64,000 nucleotides of DNA from JAWLHK01 sp041690355 [NCBI: bacterium] (GTDB taxonomy: Bacteria > J088 > JAWLBW01). Positions 51,913 through 61,120 of the stretch are shown here, piece after piece (positions within the stretch are counted from its first letter, which is position 1; each line of letters starts with the position of its first letter). The stretch spans positions 1 through 64,000 of the forward strand of contig JAWLHK010000002.1 of NCBI GenBank assembly GCA_041690355.1. The letters are read 5' to 3'. The translations under genes and the position numbers were made by a program. A model generated the notes under the pieces. It was not told where the DNA came from, ran no database searches, and was given only the letters and a program-made list of their open reading frames with translations.

Positions 51913-52915
51913 GAAGGCAGGCGAATCGTCCGGCGCCCCGCAGCGCATGACCTACCGCGAAGCCGTGCGCCAGGCGCTGCGCGAGGCCCTCGCGGGGGAC
52001 CCGAACGTGTTTCTCATGGGCGAAGACGTCGGGATGTACGGGGGAACCTATGCGGCCAGCAAGGGGCTCATCGAGGAGTTCGGTCCCGAACGCGTTCGCG
52101 ATGCGCCGCTCTCCGAGGTCGGCTTCACCGGCGCGGGGGTCGGCGCCGCGCTGGGCGGCGTACGTCCTATCGTCGAGATCATGACGGTGAACTTCGCGCT
52201 GCTGGCCCTCGATCAGATCGTGAACAATGCGGCGACCCTGCGGCACATGTGCGGCGGCCAGGTGAGCGTGCCGCTCGTCATCCGCATGGCGACCGGCGCG
52301 GGCAGGCAGCTTGCCGCCCAGCACTCGCACAGCCTCGAGGGCTGGCTCGCCCACGTTCCGGGGATTCGCGTGGTTGCGCCCGCGACCGTCAGCGACGCGC
52401 GCACGATGCTGCGGGCCGCGCTCGACGACCCCGATCCCGTCATCATTGCGGAACATGCGACGCTCTACAACGTGGAGGAGGAACTCGACCCCGCGGTGAA
52501 GCCCGACATCGATCACGCGGTCGTGCGCCGGCCCGGCAAGGACCTGTCGCTGATCACGTATGGAGGAATGCTGCGGCGCACCCTCGACGCCGCCACAGAG
52601 CTGGCCGGGGAGGGGATCGACGCCGAAGTGCTCGACCTGCGCACGCTGCGGCCGCTCGACGAGAAGGCCATCCTCGACACGGTGCGCAAGACGAAGCGCG
52701 CCGTCATCATTGACGAAGCCTGGCGCAGCGGGAGCCTTTCCGCCGAAATCTCAGCGCGTCTTCACGAACGTCTTTTCTACGAACTCGAGGCTCCGGTGGC
52801 CCGCGTCTGCGGCGCCGAAACGCCGATCCCTTACCCGAAGCACCTCGAAGAGGCCGCCGTGCCGCAGACACCCACTATCGTCGCCGAGGTCAAGCGGCTC
52901 ATGGGGCGCACATGA
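51905..52915 (+). CDS. pdhB: Pyruvate dehydrogenase E1 component, beta subunit
   Basis: 336 residues, starting at GTG 51905. Transketolase-like signatures: [15 protein letters not shown]...[54 protein letters not shown], and the C-terminal domain [29 protein letters not shown]...[12 protein letters not shown]...[14 protein letters not shown] (segments in order). It forms the alpha2beta2 E1 with PdhA. It overlaps pdhA by 8 bp and the E2 gene by ATGA. Confidence 0.93.
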   Translation: MAEKAGESSGAPQRMTYREAVRQALREALAGDPNVFLMGEDVGMYGGTYAASKGLIEEFGPERVRDAPLSEVGFTGAGVGAALGGVRPIVEIMTVNFALLALDQIVNNAATLRHMCGGQVSVPLVIRMATGAGRQLAAQHSHSLEGWLAHVPGIRVVAPATVSDARTMLRAALDDPDPVIIAEHATLYNVEEELDPAVKPDIDHAVVRRPGKDLSLITYGGMLRRTLDAATELAGEGIDAEVLDLRTLRPLDEKAILDTVRKTKRAVIIDEAWRSGSLSAEISARLHERLFYELEAPVARVCGAETPIPYPKHLEEAAVPQTPTIVAEVKRLMGRT

Positions 52916-54189
52916 AGGAATTCCGCATGCCCTCGCTCGGGGCCGACATGGACGCCGGGACCCTTGCGGAGTGGTCCGTGAAGCCGGGCGATCGCGTCTC
53001 GAAGGGCGACATCGTCGCCGTCGTCGAGACCGACAAAGGGGCCATCGAAGTGGAGTGCTTCGACGAGGGCATCGTCGATACGCTGCTGGTGGAACCGGGG
53101 ACGCGCGTGCCGGTGGGTACCGCGATGGCCATGCTGCGGTCCCCCGAAGAGGATTCCGCTGCCGCACCCCCGGCGCCGGCGGCCGCGGAGCCTGCCCGTG
53201 CCGAGCCGGAGGCTCTTCCCCAAATCCCTGAGGCGGCGCCGGCGGAACCCGCCGCCGCCCCGCCCGAAGTTCCGCCCGTGGCCGAGCGGCCGCAACCGGA
53301 AGGTCCTTCCGTGCCGAAGGAGGAAGCGGGGATCCGTGCGGTGCCCGGCGCGCGCAAACTGGCCGCCGAAGCCGGGGTCGAACTGCGCGACGTGCGCGGA
53401 ACCGGCGAAGAGGGTTCCATCACCCGGGCCGACGTCGAGCGCCATCTGGCCGCGCGCAAGCCGCGCGAAGTTCCGCCGGCGAAAGCGGACCCGGCCGTCG
53501 ATCGGCAGGCCGCCATGCGACGGGCCATCGCCGCGGCCATGGCCAAGGCGAATCGCGAAATTCCGCATTACTACCTGAGCGACAATATCGACGTCACCGA
53601 AACGCTGCGCTGGCTCGAAGCGCGCAACGCCGAAAAGCCGCTGCGGGAGCGGGTGCTGGCGGGGGTTCTCTTTCTCAAGGCGGTGGCGATGGCCGCGAAG
53701 CGCGTCCCCGAGGTCAACGGTTTCTGGAAGGACGACCATTTCGAACCTTCTGCCGCCGTGCACGCGGGGGCCGCCATCGCGCTGCGCCAGGGCGGGCTCG
53801 TCGCCCCCGCCATTCGCGATGCCGACCGGCTGACGATCGACGAACTCATGCAGAAGCTCGCCGATCTCATCGGGCGCACCCGCAGAGGGGGGCTGCGCAG
53901 CTCGGAGCTGAGCGACGCGACGATCACGGTGACGAGTCTCGGCGATCTCGGCGTCGAGACGGTGTGGGGGGTGATCTATCCGCCGCAGGTTGCTCTGGTC
54001 GGATTCGGGGCGCCGGTCGAACGACCGTGGATCCACGAGGGGGAGCTTGCCATCCGCAAGGTGGTCACGGTGACGCTGGCCGCCGACCACCGGGCCAGCG
54101 ACGGCCTGCGCGGCGCCAAATTTCTCCAGCTCGTGAAGCGCTATCTGGCGCGTCCTGAGCACTTGGAAGAAACGGAAGGGACGACATGA
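52912..54189 (+). CDS. pdhC: Pyruvate dehydrogenase E2 (dihydrolipoamide acetyltransferase)
   Basis: 425 residues. One N-terminal lipoyl domain with lipoyl lysine K42 ([15 protein letters not shown]), a long Ala/Pro/Glu linker (about 82-140), an E1/E3-binding domain ([23 protein letters not shown]...[10 protein letters not shown]) and the catalytic domain ending [16 protein letters not shown] with the His and Asp of the HRxxDG motif. It passes acetyl groups to CoA. No lpd (E3) gene follows, so E3 must be supplied from elsewhere. Overlaps the acyl carrier protein gene by ATGA. Confidence 0.94.
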   Translation: MKEFRMPSLGADMDAGTLAEWSVKPGDRVSKGDIVAVVETDKGAIEVECFDEGIVDTLLVEPGTRVPVGTAMAMLRSPEEDSAAAPPAPAAAEPARAEPEALPQIPEAAPAEPAAAPPEVPPVAERPQPEGPSVPKEEAGIRAVPGARKLAAEAGVELRDVRGTGEEGSITRADVERHLAARKPREVPPAKADPAVDRQAAMRRAIAAAMAKANREIPHYYLSDNIDVTETLRWLEARNAEKPLRERVLAGVLFLKAVAMAAKRVPEVNGFWKDDHFEPSAAVHAGAAIALRQGGLVAPAIRDADRLTIDELMQKLADLIGRTRRGGLRSSELSDATITVTSLGDLGVETVWGVIYPPQVALVGFGAPVERPWIHEGELAIRKVVTVTLAADHRASDGLRGAKFLQLVKRYLARPEHLEETEGTT

Positions 54190-54443
54190 CGCGTGAAGAA
54201 ATCCGCAAGGCGTTCGAGACGGCGCTCGGCGAGATCGCGCCGGAGATCGACCTGTCGACCATCGACCCGGCGCGCTCCTTCCGCGAGCAGGCCGAGATCG
54301 ACTCCTTCGACAATCTGAACCTGCTCATCCGCCTGCACGAGCTGACGGGCGTCGAAATTCCGGAATCCGACTACGACCAGATCCAGACGCTGGACGGCCT
54401 GATCGACTACGTGAAGTCACGAGTTACGAGTGACGGGAATTGA
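54186..54443 (+). CDS. Acyl carrier protein in the pdh operon
   Basis: 85 residues with the phosphopantetheine site S40 in EIDSFDNLNLLIRLHELTGVEIPESDYDQIQTLDGLIDYV (in segments), where the usual DSL is DSF. It is translationally coupled to the E2 gene by ATGA. Housekeeping ACP normally sits with fab genes, so this is a specialised carrier; a role in delivering octanoyl groups for E2 lipoylation or in loading acetyl units is inference. The final residues (SRVTSDGN) and the stop codon are encoded by an intergenic repeat that begins here, so the native C-terminus may have been altered. Confidence 0.9.
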   Translation: MTREEIRKAFETALGEIAPEIDLSTIDPARSFREQAEIDSFDNLNLLIRLHELTGVEIPESDYDQIQTLDGLIDYVKSRVTSDGN

Positions 54444-54628
54444 CGATTTACAATTTACGATTGACGATTTACCGGCAAGTACCTGTGAGCACCCTTGTCC
54501 GTTCGTCCCGAGCTGACCGACCGGAACAGGATGGAGGTCGACAGCGAGGGAGCGCGCCTGGGTACCCCCGCGCCTGTCTCGCCGTCGTTCAGGCTCTGCC
54601 TTCACCGTCGGCTCGACACGAACGGGCA
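54438..54628 (+). repeat. Dispersed intergenic repeat, copy 2
   Basis: A TTGACGATTTACAATTTACG tract followed by blocks shared in order with 37487-37685 (GACAGCGAGGGAGCGCGCC, GCCTGTCTCGCCGTCG, CGTCGGCTCGACACGAACGGG minus small indels). It fills the gap between acp and the SRPBCC gene and supplies the acp stop codon. Confidence 0.8.
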
Positions 54629-54662
54629 AGGGGGACGGGTCGGCCATTGGCCATACCATTCC

Positions 54663-55193
54663 TTATCCAGCTTGCAGTTCCCCGAACCGCTCGGCGAGCA
54701 CGCGGCGGCGGAAGTCGAAGATTTGCTCCAGCTGCGGACGCACGATCCACGGTTCCACCAGCCGTCCCAGGGGACCGAACGGAAGCCGGTAGTGCACGAT
54801 GTCTTCCATCTCGACGCCCCCGTCGAGCGGCTGCAGGCGGTGCTGGTGGTGCCAGAAGGCGTAGGGGCCGACGCGCTGCTCATCCACGAAGAAGTAGGGA
54901 GCATCCACGTGCGTGATCTCGGTGACCCAGTGCACGGGAATGTCGAGCAGCGGCCGCACCGTGTACTCGATGATCTGGCCGGCGAAGGTCGTGGCGCCCG
55001 GGTCGCGCAGGACCGTGAAGCGCATGGCCGGCGGCGTAATCCGCGCAAGGTTGTGCGGATCGCAGAAAAAGGCCCACGCGTCTTCAAGCGGAACGCGCAG
55101 GCGCTGACGGCGGTGAAGACGGTGCAGCGCGGGCATGGGTTCAGCCTGAGGCGCGGCGGCGGAATCGTCAAGCCGTCCCTGAATGTTTTGCAT
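54663..55193 (-). CDS. SRPBCC ligand-binding protein
   Basis: 176 residues. Soluble SRPBCC fold: RLRVPLEDAWAFFCDPHNLARITPPAMRFTVL, GQIIEYTVRPLLDIPVHWVTEITHVDAPYFFVDEQRVGPYAFWHHQHRLQPLDGGVEMEDIVHYRLPFGPLGRLV, FDFRRRVLAERFGEL (segments in order). This matches the group often annotated as SRPBCC or 'cell division inhibitor'-like and found with epimerase genes. Likely binds a hydrophobic ligand. Start at 55193, or at 55136 if the N-terminal 19 residues are not translated. The small membrane protein gene lies 38 bp upstream on the same strand. Confidence 0.82.
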   Translation of the reverse strand: MQNIQGRLDDSAAAPQAEPMPALHRLHRRQRLRVPLEDAWAFFCDPHNLARITPPAMRFTVLRDPGATTFAGQIIEYTVRPLLDIPVHWVTEITHVDAPYFFVDEQRVGPYAFWHHQHRLQPLDGGVEMEDIVHYRLPFGPLGRLVEPWIVRPQLEQIFDFRRRVLAERFGELQAG

Positions 55194-55231
55194 CGAAGGG
55201 CCCAGGGGCTCCTCCAGTTTCGCCGTCTCTC

Positions 55232-55384
55232 CTAGTGCGCTTCCCGTGCCGATTGCCCCTGGGCCGCCGTTCGAGTGTCCGGGACAGAGTCCCGGTCGAC
55301 TACCTTGCCGACGAAGGCGAGCGTAACGAGCGTGAAAAGCGCCAGAATGAACCAGTCTGAGGGGCTGCGAAGCCGAGAGAACAT
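55232..55384 (-). CDS. Small single-pass membrane protein
   Basis: 50 residues with one hydrophobic helix (DWFILALFTLVTLAFVGKVV) followed by a short polar tail. A good RBS (GAGGAG, 9-bp spacing) precedes the ATG at 55384, which supports translation. No family is recognised. It is probably cotranscribed with the SRPBCC gene. Confidence 0.6.
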   Translation of the reverse strand: MFSRLRSPSDWFILALFTLVTLAFVGKVVDRDSVPDTRTAAQGQSAREAH

Positions 55385-55607
55385 GGGGCGAGTCTCCTCT
55401 TCCAGAAAGGGGGGGAATTGTGAAGACGGCGGCCCGGTTCTCCCAGGGAGTCTGTGCGGAATTCCCGGGCCGCGTCTCCTGGGATTCATTCTCGGTTACA
55501 GCGGCGGCGCCGGGTATGACATCGATCATAGGGGGCGCAGGCGCCTGCATTCCTGCCGTCTCTCTCGTAGAATTGCCCTCCGCCGACCGTCCGCGTACCA
55601 TGCAGGG

Positions 55608-56552
55608 ATGCACTTTGCGAACCTTTGCTCCGGCCATGTTTCCAGATGGAAGCGGGCGGCCTGCGCGGCCGTCCTTGTGCTGGCCGTCGGCGCCTGTACA
55701 GCGACGGAACCCGATCCGGTCGCGGGACCGAAGCTCGATCCGAATCCCTCGCTGACGATCGGCGGCGACCGGCCCGCCAAGGTCGTGCTCCCCGAGGACT
55801 ATTCGATTCACGCCAGGTATCCGCTCGTCGTTCTGCTGCACGGCTACGGCGCGAACGCCGAGGCGCAGGACTTCGTGTTTCACCTGCGGCGGCGGGTGAC
55901 CAAGCGGCAATTCATTCTCGTGCTTCCCGAGGGGAACCTCGATCCGACCGGCGCGCAGTACTGGAATTCGATGCCTGACTGCTGCGACCTGGGCCTGCCC
56001 AACGACATTGACGACGTCGCGTACCTGTCCGGCCTTCTCGACGAGGCGGCGGAGTTGTACGCGATCGACCCGGCGCGCGTGAACTTCGTCGGGCACTCGA
56101 ACGGCGGATACATGTCATACCGCATGGCTTGCGAAATTCCCGAGCGGATTCACGCCGTGGCCGTGCTGGCCGGTTCGGTCTTTCTCGATGAGGCCGACTG
56201 CAAGGGCACCGAGCCGGTCTCGGTCCTGCACATGCACGGCACGGCCGACGACGTCGTTCCCTATGAAGAGGACCTGGTGATGGAGCCCGGCGAGTTCCCC
56301 CTGATCACGGTGGGGGCCGAGGCCGCCGTCCAGCGCTGGGTCGACAAGGCCGGGTGCACGGGAAATCCCGCGACGGCGGCGGCCGATCTGCTGTCCGGAA
56401 TCGCGGGCGCCGAGACCGAGATGCGCACCTGGTCGACCTGCGCCGACGGGGTGACCGTCAGCCTCTGGCGCATGACGGGCGGCGACCATCTGGTGCTCGA
56501 CGTGAACGACACCTTCCGTGACGGGGTCGTCGACTTCCTGCTCGCCCCCTAG
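55608..56552 (+). CDS. PHB-depolymerase/LpqC-like esterase lipoprotein
   Basis: 314 residues with a lipobox (LVLAVGAC, Cys30). Alpha/beta-hydrolase fold: YPLVVLLHGYGANAEAQDF (oxyanion region), nucleophile S164 in FVGHSNGGYMSYRMACE, D215 in MHGTADDVVPY and catalytic H294 in TGGDHLV. Related enzymes hydrolyse polyhydroxybutyrate, feruloyl esters or short acyl esters. TAGAAT at 55568 could be its -10, with a leader of about 30 nt. Cys pairs (DCC, C195/C250/C278) suggest disulfides and an extracytoplasmic location. Confidence 0.87.
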   Translation: MHFANLCSGHVSRWKRAACAAVLVLAVGACTATEPDPVAGPKLDPNPSLTIGGDRPAKVVLPEDYSIHARYPLVVLLHGYGANAEAQDFVFHLRRRVTKRQFILVLPEGNLDPTGAQYWNSMPDCCDLGLPNDIDDVAYLSGLLDEAAELYAIDPARVNFVGHSNGGYMSYRMACEIPERIHAVAVLAGSVFLDEADCKGTEPVSVLHMHGTADDVVPYEEDLVMEPGEFPLITVGAEAAVQRWVDKAGCTGNPATAAADLLSGIAGAETEMRTWSTCADGVTVSLWRMTGGDHLVLDVNDTFRDGVVDFLLAP

Positions 56553-56568
56553 CGCCCCCTCCGGGGCC

Positions 56569-56691
56569 GCATTCCTGATGCCTGATTCTTGATTCCTGAG
56601 CGGCAAGGGCCCCGCCCCGGCATTCATCACCCGACTTTTGTCTTGCCTGCTCTTGCTTCGTCAAGAATCAGGAATCAGGAATCAGGAATGC
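56569..56691. repeat. 31-bp inverted repeat with GAATCAG tandem units
   Basis: Arms at 56569-56599 and 56661-56691 are reverse complements at 28 of 31 positions and are made of a 7-base unit (AATCAGG). The 61-bp centre has no ORF. It starts 17 bp after the esterase stop codon. The rest of the gap up to phoD contains TACGAT at 56742, a candidate -10. Confidence 0.75.
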
Positions 56692-56811
56692 TTGCGCGCA
56701 CCCGAGCCCCCTCGAGGTGGGCGTTCGATCGCCCTTTTGGGTACGATAGAGGTACTCTCGTGAGTCGCCGATTCGATTCGCGGCCGCTTGGTCGCGCCCT
56801 GAGGATCCTGT

Positions 56812-58428
56812 ATGAAACCGAACCTTCGCGCCGCTGCTCTTTTTCCCCTCCTTGCCTTCGCCGCCTGCGAGAGTGTCACGCCCGATACCGACGGGTACGA
56901 TGCGAACGCCGCCTGTACGGTTCCCTTCGATCCGGCCTCGGTGGGGCCGCTGCCGACGGACCTCGCCTCCTATACCCACGCTGGGCCGCAGGGACCTGCG
57001 GAGGCGTTCAGCCACGGGGTTGCCAGCGGCGATCCGACCGAGGACGCGGTCATTCTCTGGACGCGGGTGACCACCGACGTCACGTCGCCCGAGGTCGTGC
57101 CGGTCTTCTACGAAGTCGCCCTCGATGAAGCGTTCACCGATCGCGTGGCCGCCGGCGAAGTCACCACCGGCGCCTTCCGTGACCACACTGTCAAGGTCGA
57201 CGTCACGGGGCTGAAGTGGGGGCGCGACTACTTCTACCGCTTTCACGCTCTGGGGCGCACGTCGCCCGTCGGCAAGACCCGGCTCGCGCCGGGCGAGGCC
57301 GGCGCCCGCTGTGCCCGCTTCGCCGTCGTCTCCTGCTCGAGCTATGCCCACGGCTACTTTCATGCATATGGTCACATCGCAGCCCGGCCCGACGTCGATC
57401 TCGTGCTGCACCTCGGCGATTACATCTATGAATACGGCACCGACCAGTACGGCGGCGTGCGCGCCTATGAGCCGGCGCACGAGATCAAGACTCTCGCCGA
57501 TTACCGCACCCGGTATGCGCAATACCGGCGGGATCCCGACCTGCAGGCCATTCACCGGGCGCATCCGATGATCGCCGTCTGGGACGACCATGAGACCGCC
57601 GATAACTCTTTTGCCGACGGGGCCAACAATCACCAGGACGACGAGGGAGACTGGCAGCTTCGCAAGGCCGTCGCGACGCAGGCCTACTTCGAGTGGATGC
57701 CGATTCGCGACAATCCCGCACAGCATATCTGGCGTGCGTTTCGCTACGGCGAGCTGGCCGATCTGATCTTCCTCGACACGCGCATTGCCGGCCGCGACGA
57801 GCAGATCGGCGACCCGGCCGGCGACGGCCCCGAGCGCCACATTCTCGGCGACGAGCAGGAAGCCTGGCTGCGCGCGCAGCTGCGCGACGGGTCGGGCCAG
57901 TGGCGCATCATCGGCCAGCAGGTCATGGTGGCCCACCTGCAGTCGGGGTCGGTCCCCTTCAACATGGATCAGTGGGACGGCTACTCGAACGCCCGCGGCC
58001 GGCTTTTCGACATGCTCGCAGAGTATACCGACGAGAATGCCGTCGTGCTGACCGGCGACATCCACTCGAGCTGGGGGCTCGAGCTGGCGCGCGATCCGTT
58101 CGCGGCCGATTACGATCCGGCCCGCGATAACCTGGGGGTCGAATTCGTCGTTCCCGGCATCACGTCGCCGGGGTTTCCGACGGGTATCGGTGACCTGGCG
58201 AGCGAGAAATTTGCCAACTCCAACCCGCACCTGAAGTACAGCAACCTCGAACAGCGCGGTTACATGCTGCTTGACGTCGATCCGAAGCGGGTTCAGGCCG
58301 ACTATTATGTACTCGACGGCGTCGAAAAGAACCAGGGAACCCAGACGTTCGACGCCGGCCTGACGGCCCGGCGCGGCGACGCGCGTCTTTCTTTTGCCGC
58401 CGGCCCCGTCGATCGGGACAGCGAGTAA
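56812..58428 (+). CDS. phoD: PhoD-like alkaline phosphatase lipoprotein
   Basis: 538 residues. Lipobox LLAFAAC (Cys19). N-terminal PhoD_N domain (FSHGVASGDPTEDAVILWTRVT), then the metallophosphatase domain: LHLGDYIYEYG, AHPMIAVWDDHETADNSFADG, LIFLDTRIAGRD, AVVLTGDIHSSWGLELA and VEFVVPGITSPGF, covering the expected Ca/Fe ligands. PhoD enzymes release phosphate from mono- and diesters outside the cytoplasm. Most PhoD proteins use a Tat signal; here no twin Arg is seen and lipidation is predicted. The DUF819 gene follows after 32 bp. Confidence 0.92.
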   Translation: MKPNLRAAALFPLLAFAACESVTPDTDGYDANAACTVPFDPASVGPLPTDLASYTHAGPQGPAEAFSHGVASGDPTEDAVILWTRVTTDVTSPEVVPVFYEVALDEAFTDRVAAGEVTTGAFRDHTVKVDVTGLKWGRDYFYRFHALGRTSPVGKTRLAPGEAGARCARFAVVSCSSYAHGYFHAYGHIAARPDVDLVLHLGDYIYEYGTDQYGGVRAYEPAHEIKTLADYRTRYAQYRRDPDLQAIHRAHPMIAVWDDHETADNSFADGANNHQDDEGDWQLRKAVATQAYFEWMPIRDNPAQHIWRAFRYGELADLIFLDTRIAGRDEQIGDPAGDGPERHILGDEQEAWLRAQLRDGSGQWRIIGQQVMVAHLQSGSVPFNMDQWDGYSNARGRLFDMLAEYTDENAVVLTGDIHSSWGLELARDPFAADYDPARDNLGVEFVVPGITSPGFPTGIGDLASEKFANSNPHLKYSNLEQRGYMLLDVDPKRVQADYYVLDGVEKNQGTQTFDAGLTARRGDARLSFAAGPVDRDSE

Positions 58429-58460
58429 CGTCGTGTGCAACCGGGACGAGGTGCGGCGTG

Positions 58461-59594
58461 ATGCTTGACGTTCTCCAGGCGCTGGCGTACGTCCTGTTTC
58501 CGGCCCTGGTGCTCAAGCTCGAACGCCGGTTCAAGATCGTCGAGACGTTGAGCCCGGTCGTTGTCAGCTACGCGGCCGGGATCATTCTCGGCAATCTGCC
58601 CGGTGTCGGTCTGAACCGCGCGCTGACGGGAAACGTGACCGAGGCGGCGGTTCTGCTGGCCATTCCGCTGCTGCTTTTTCCCACCGATTTCGGTCACTGG
58701 ATGGGCATCGCGCGCGAGACCGTCATCGCCTTCGGGCTCGCCATCGTCGCCATCTGCGTCGCCTCGGCCGCCGGGGTGTTGCTTTTCGGGGGGCTCGTCG
58801 AACGGCCGGCCGACATCGCCGGCATGCTCGTCGGCGTCTACACGGGGGGCACGCCGAACATGACCGCCATCGCCATGGCGCTCGAGGTGCCCCAGGAGAC
58901 CTTCATTCTCGTCAACGGCGCCGACATGCTGCTCGGCAGCACGTACCTTCTGTTTCTGATGACAGCCGCGAAGCCGCTGCTGAAGCGGTTCTACCCGCCG
59001 TTCCGCTTCCGGGGCGAACCGATGCACCCCGACGAGCCGGCTCAGCCGCAGAAGGGGTTGGGCGTCCGGTTCACGCCGCGCAGCGTGGTGACGGTGATCG
59101 CCGCGGCGGCCGGCCTGGCCGGAGTGTCGGTCGGCATCTCCATGCTCCTCTTTCAGCGCCTCTCGGCGCCCACCATCATTCTCTCGCTGACGACGCTCGC
59201 GATTCTGGCCAGTTTCTACCGGCCGCTGCGCAACACCGGGGGCAGCTACGAGGCCGGCCAGTATCTGATGCTGATCTTCTGCTTCGCCATCGGCACGCTC
59301 GCCGACGTGCAGACGCTGGCCGCCGCCGTGTCGACCGTGCTTCTCTACGTCGCCTTCGTGCTCGTGTTTTCGATTGTGCTTCATCTGCTGCTGGCGAAGC
59401 TGTTCCCGAGCATCGACGTCGACACGCTGATCATGGCCTCGACGGCCGCGGTGTTCGGACCCCCCTTCGTGGGCCCGATTGCCAACGTGCTCAAGAACCG
59501 CGAAGTCATCCCCTCGGGCATGACGGCGGGGGTGGTCGGCCTCGCCATCGGCAACTATCTGGGCATCGGCATGGCCATGCTGCTCGGCGGCTGA
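58461..59594 (+). CDS. DUF819 family integral membrane protein
   Basis: 377 residues with about ten hydrophobic helices. DUF819 (YjcL-type) signatures: SYAAGIILGNLP, AVLLAIPLLLFPTDFGHW and the motif MLVGVYTGGTPNMTAIAMALEVP, with a repeat-like second half (SIDVDTLIMASTAAVFGPPFVGPIANVLKNRE). The fold resembles secondary transporters with an inverted repeat; substrate unknown. ATG 58461 has GAGGTG 7 bp upstream and is preferred to the GTG one codon before. It lies 32 bp downstream of phoD and probably in the same operon. Confidence 0.88.
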   Translation: MLDVLQALAYVLFPALVLKLERRFKIVETLSPVVVSYAAGIILGNLPGVGLNRALTGNVTEAAVLLAIPLLLFPTDFGHWMGIARETVIAFGLAIVAICVASAAGVLLFGGLVERPADIAGMLVGVYTGGTPNMTAIAMALEVPQETFILVNGADMLLGSTYLLFLMTAAKPLLKRFYPPFRFRGEPMHPDEPAQPQKGLGVRFTPRSVVTVIAAAAGLAGVSVGISMLLFQRLSAPTIILSLTTLAILASFYRPLRNTGGSYEAGQYLMLIFCFAIGTLADVQTLAAAVSTVLLYVAFVLVFSIVLHLLLAKLFPSIDVDTLIMASTAAVFGPPFVGPIANVLKNREVIPSGMTAGVVGLAIGNYLGIGMAMLLGG

Positions 59595-59635
59595 CCCGGT
59601 ACCGGCTCGGGTGGCGACCGGCCGCTGAAATCGCA

Positions 59636-59641
59636 TATAAT
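59636..59641 (+). promoter_or_regulatory. -10 element of the small lipoprotein gene
   Basis: A perfect TATAAT 88 bp before the ATG at 59730; transcription would start near 59648 and give an 80-nt leader. Confidence 0.5.
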
Positions 59642-59729
59642 GTCGTGACTCGGGGGCTGGGTGCCCGGTTACCCGACAAGCTTTCTGTTTGCGTTTTTCG
59701 GGAAGAAGCCCTTCCCCAGTGAGGAATCC

Positions 59730-60407
59730 ATGAAGAAACTTTTTGCTCTTTCGCTCATTTCGGCGCTGACCCTCGGCGCCTGCAGCATCGAATCAACGCT
59801 CGACGACATCGGCAACGACCTGCAGCAGCAGCTCGACGATGCCCAGAAGCAGGAACTCGCCAAGGCCGCCGCGCCCCTGCTGGCCGCGCAGATCGGCAAG
59901 GCGGTCGGCAGCGCCGCCGCCGAAACCGACGCCACGATGGCTCCGTTTCACCCGCTGCTCGACATCATCAACGAGTCGATCACGCTCAATGAAACCGTCG
60001 AAATCGACGGCGGCGGTTCGGTGACCGTCGAAGGTACGGTGACCATGCTCGTGACCGGCGACGACGTGACCGCGCCCACCGACTGGGCCGCCACGCAGGA
60101 CCTGACCGTGACGTGGACCGACGTGACGCTTTCGGTGCAGGGACAGAGCCTGGCCAGCAGCGGCAGCGAAACCATCACGGCCGACTTTGCCGGCAGCGTT
60201 TCGGATACGACGACCTACGCCGGCACGGTCGTGCTCGCCGGCTCGTTCACCCTGGGTGAAGACGAGCACGAGTTCGACATGACGATCACCGCCGACGCCA
60301 ACGGGGCCAGCTACACGGGCACCGTGAACGGCGAAGAGATCAGCGGCACGATTGACTACGAAACGCCCGAAGGCTACTCGCAGCCGGAGACGGAAGTCAC
60401 GTTCTGA
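59730..60407 (+). CDS. Hypothetical lipoprotein
   Basis: 225 residues. A clear lipoprotein signal (KKLFALSLISALTLGAC) is followed by a helical, Gln/Ala-rich segment (about 25-65) and a Thr/Gly/Asp-rich beta-strand part (VTVEGTVTMLVTGDDVTAPTD, AGSFTLGEDEHEFDMTITADANGASYTGTVNGEEISGTI). No family recognised. An independent transcription unit: own TATAAT upstream and a strong terminator downstream. Probably an outer-membrane lipoprotein of abundant expression, by inference from these signals. Confidence 0.8.
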   Translation: MKKLFALSLISALTLGACSIESTLDDIGNDLQQQLDDAQKQELAKAAAPLLAAQIGKAVGSAAAETDATMAPFHPLLDIINESITLNETVEIDGGGSVTVEGTVTMLVTGDDVTAPTDWAATQDLTVTWTDVTLSVQGQSLASSGSETITADFAGSVSDTTTYAGTVVLAGSFTLGEDEHEFDMTITADANGASYTGTVNGEEISGTIDYETPEGYSQPETEVTF

Positions 60408-60430
60408 TCTTCTGCTGAGCTTGATATCTG

Positions 60431-60461
60431 AGGAGGGGGCTTCGGCCCCCTTTCTTTTTTT
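60431..60461 (+). terminator. Intrinsic terminator with a TTCG tetraloop
   Basis: GGGGGC-TTCG-GCCCCC (60435-60450) followed by TTTCTTTTTTT. It terminates the lipoprotein gene and lies 3 bp beyond the stop codon of the convergent methyltransferase gene. Confidence 0.93.
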
Positions 60462-60463
60462 CG

Positions 60464-61120
60464 TCAGGCGGATCGGTGCAGGCGCACCGTGGTGAACTGC
60501 GGATCCCCGAAGGCGGGCAGCGTGTCGCCGGCATAGGTGCCGACGAGGGGCAATCCGTGCCGTTCCAGCTCGGCGCACCGGGACTCGGCGACGAGCAGGT
60601 CTCCACAGACGGCGCGGAAGGTCGCAATCAGCGGCAGATTCGCCGGGTCGTAGAAGAAGTCGGCCAGGACGAGGAGGTCTGCCGGACGCGCCAGCTCCCC
60701 CAGGTCGCCGACGATGGAGAACGCCACCCTGCTGGCGCGCGCGTTCTCGGCCGTCACCCGGCGCGCCACGGGGTCTCGATCCACCGCCGTGACCTTCGCG
60801 GCCCCGTTCAGCGCGGCTGCTATCGCGGCCACTCCCGAGCCGCATCCCAGATCGACGACATGCTTCCCCCGCACGAGTTCGGGTTCTGAGCGGAACCGTG
60901 CGGCCAGGCAGCGCCCGGCCGGCCAGCAGAGCGACCAGAAGGGCGGGGCGTCGGCTGCTGCCCGGGCCTGCTCCGTGCGCAACGGCCGCCGGCTGGCCTC
61001 CTCGTCCAGCAGCCAGAGGCGAATCCGTTCGTCTTCGGGGAGCGTCGTCAGGCAAAGCGGCATGCCGAACGGCGCCAATGCGGCTACGGAGTCCAAGGCG
61101 GCAGCGTGCAGATCGTGCAT
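60464..61120 (-). CDS. Class I SAM-dependent methyltransferase
   Basis: 218 residues. SAM-binding motif I is VVDLGCGSGVAAIAAALNG, with acidic D in AVDRDPVARRVTAENA; motif after it is LVLADFFYDPANLPL. The order, the FWSLCWPAGRCLAARF segment before motif I and the size match the ETFB-lysine/protein N-lysine methyltransferase (METTL20-like) group. The target is unknown here. TACAAC ends six bases before the ATG, again compatible with a leaderless mRNA. Confidence 0.8.
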   Translation of the reverse strand: MHDLHAAALDSVAALAPFGMPLCLTTLPEDERIRLWLLDEEASRRPLRTEQARAAADAPPFWSLCWPAGRCLAARFRSEPELVRGKHVVDLGCGSGVAAIAAALNGAAKVTAVDRDPVARRVTAENARASRVAFSIVGDLGELARPADLLVLADFFYDPANLPLIATFRAVCGDLLVAESRCAELERHGLPLVGTYAGDTLPAFGDPQFTTVRLHRSA

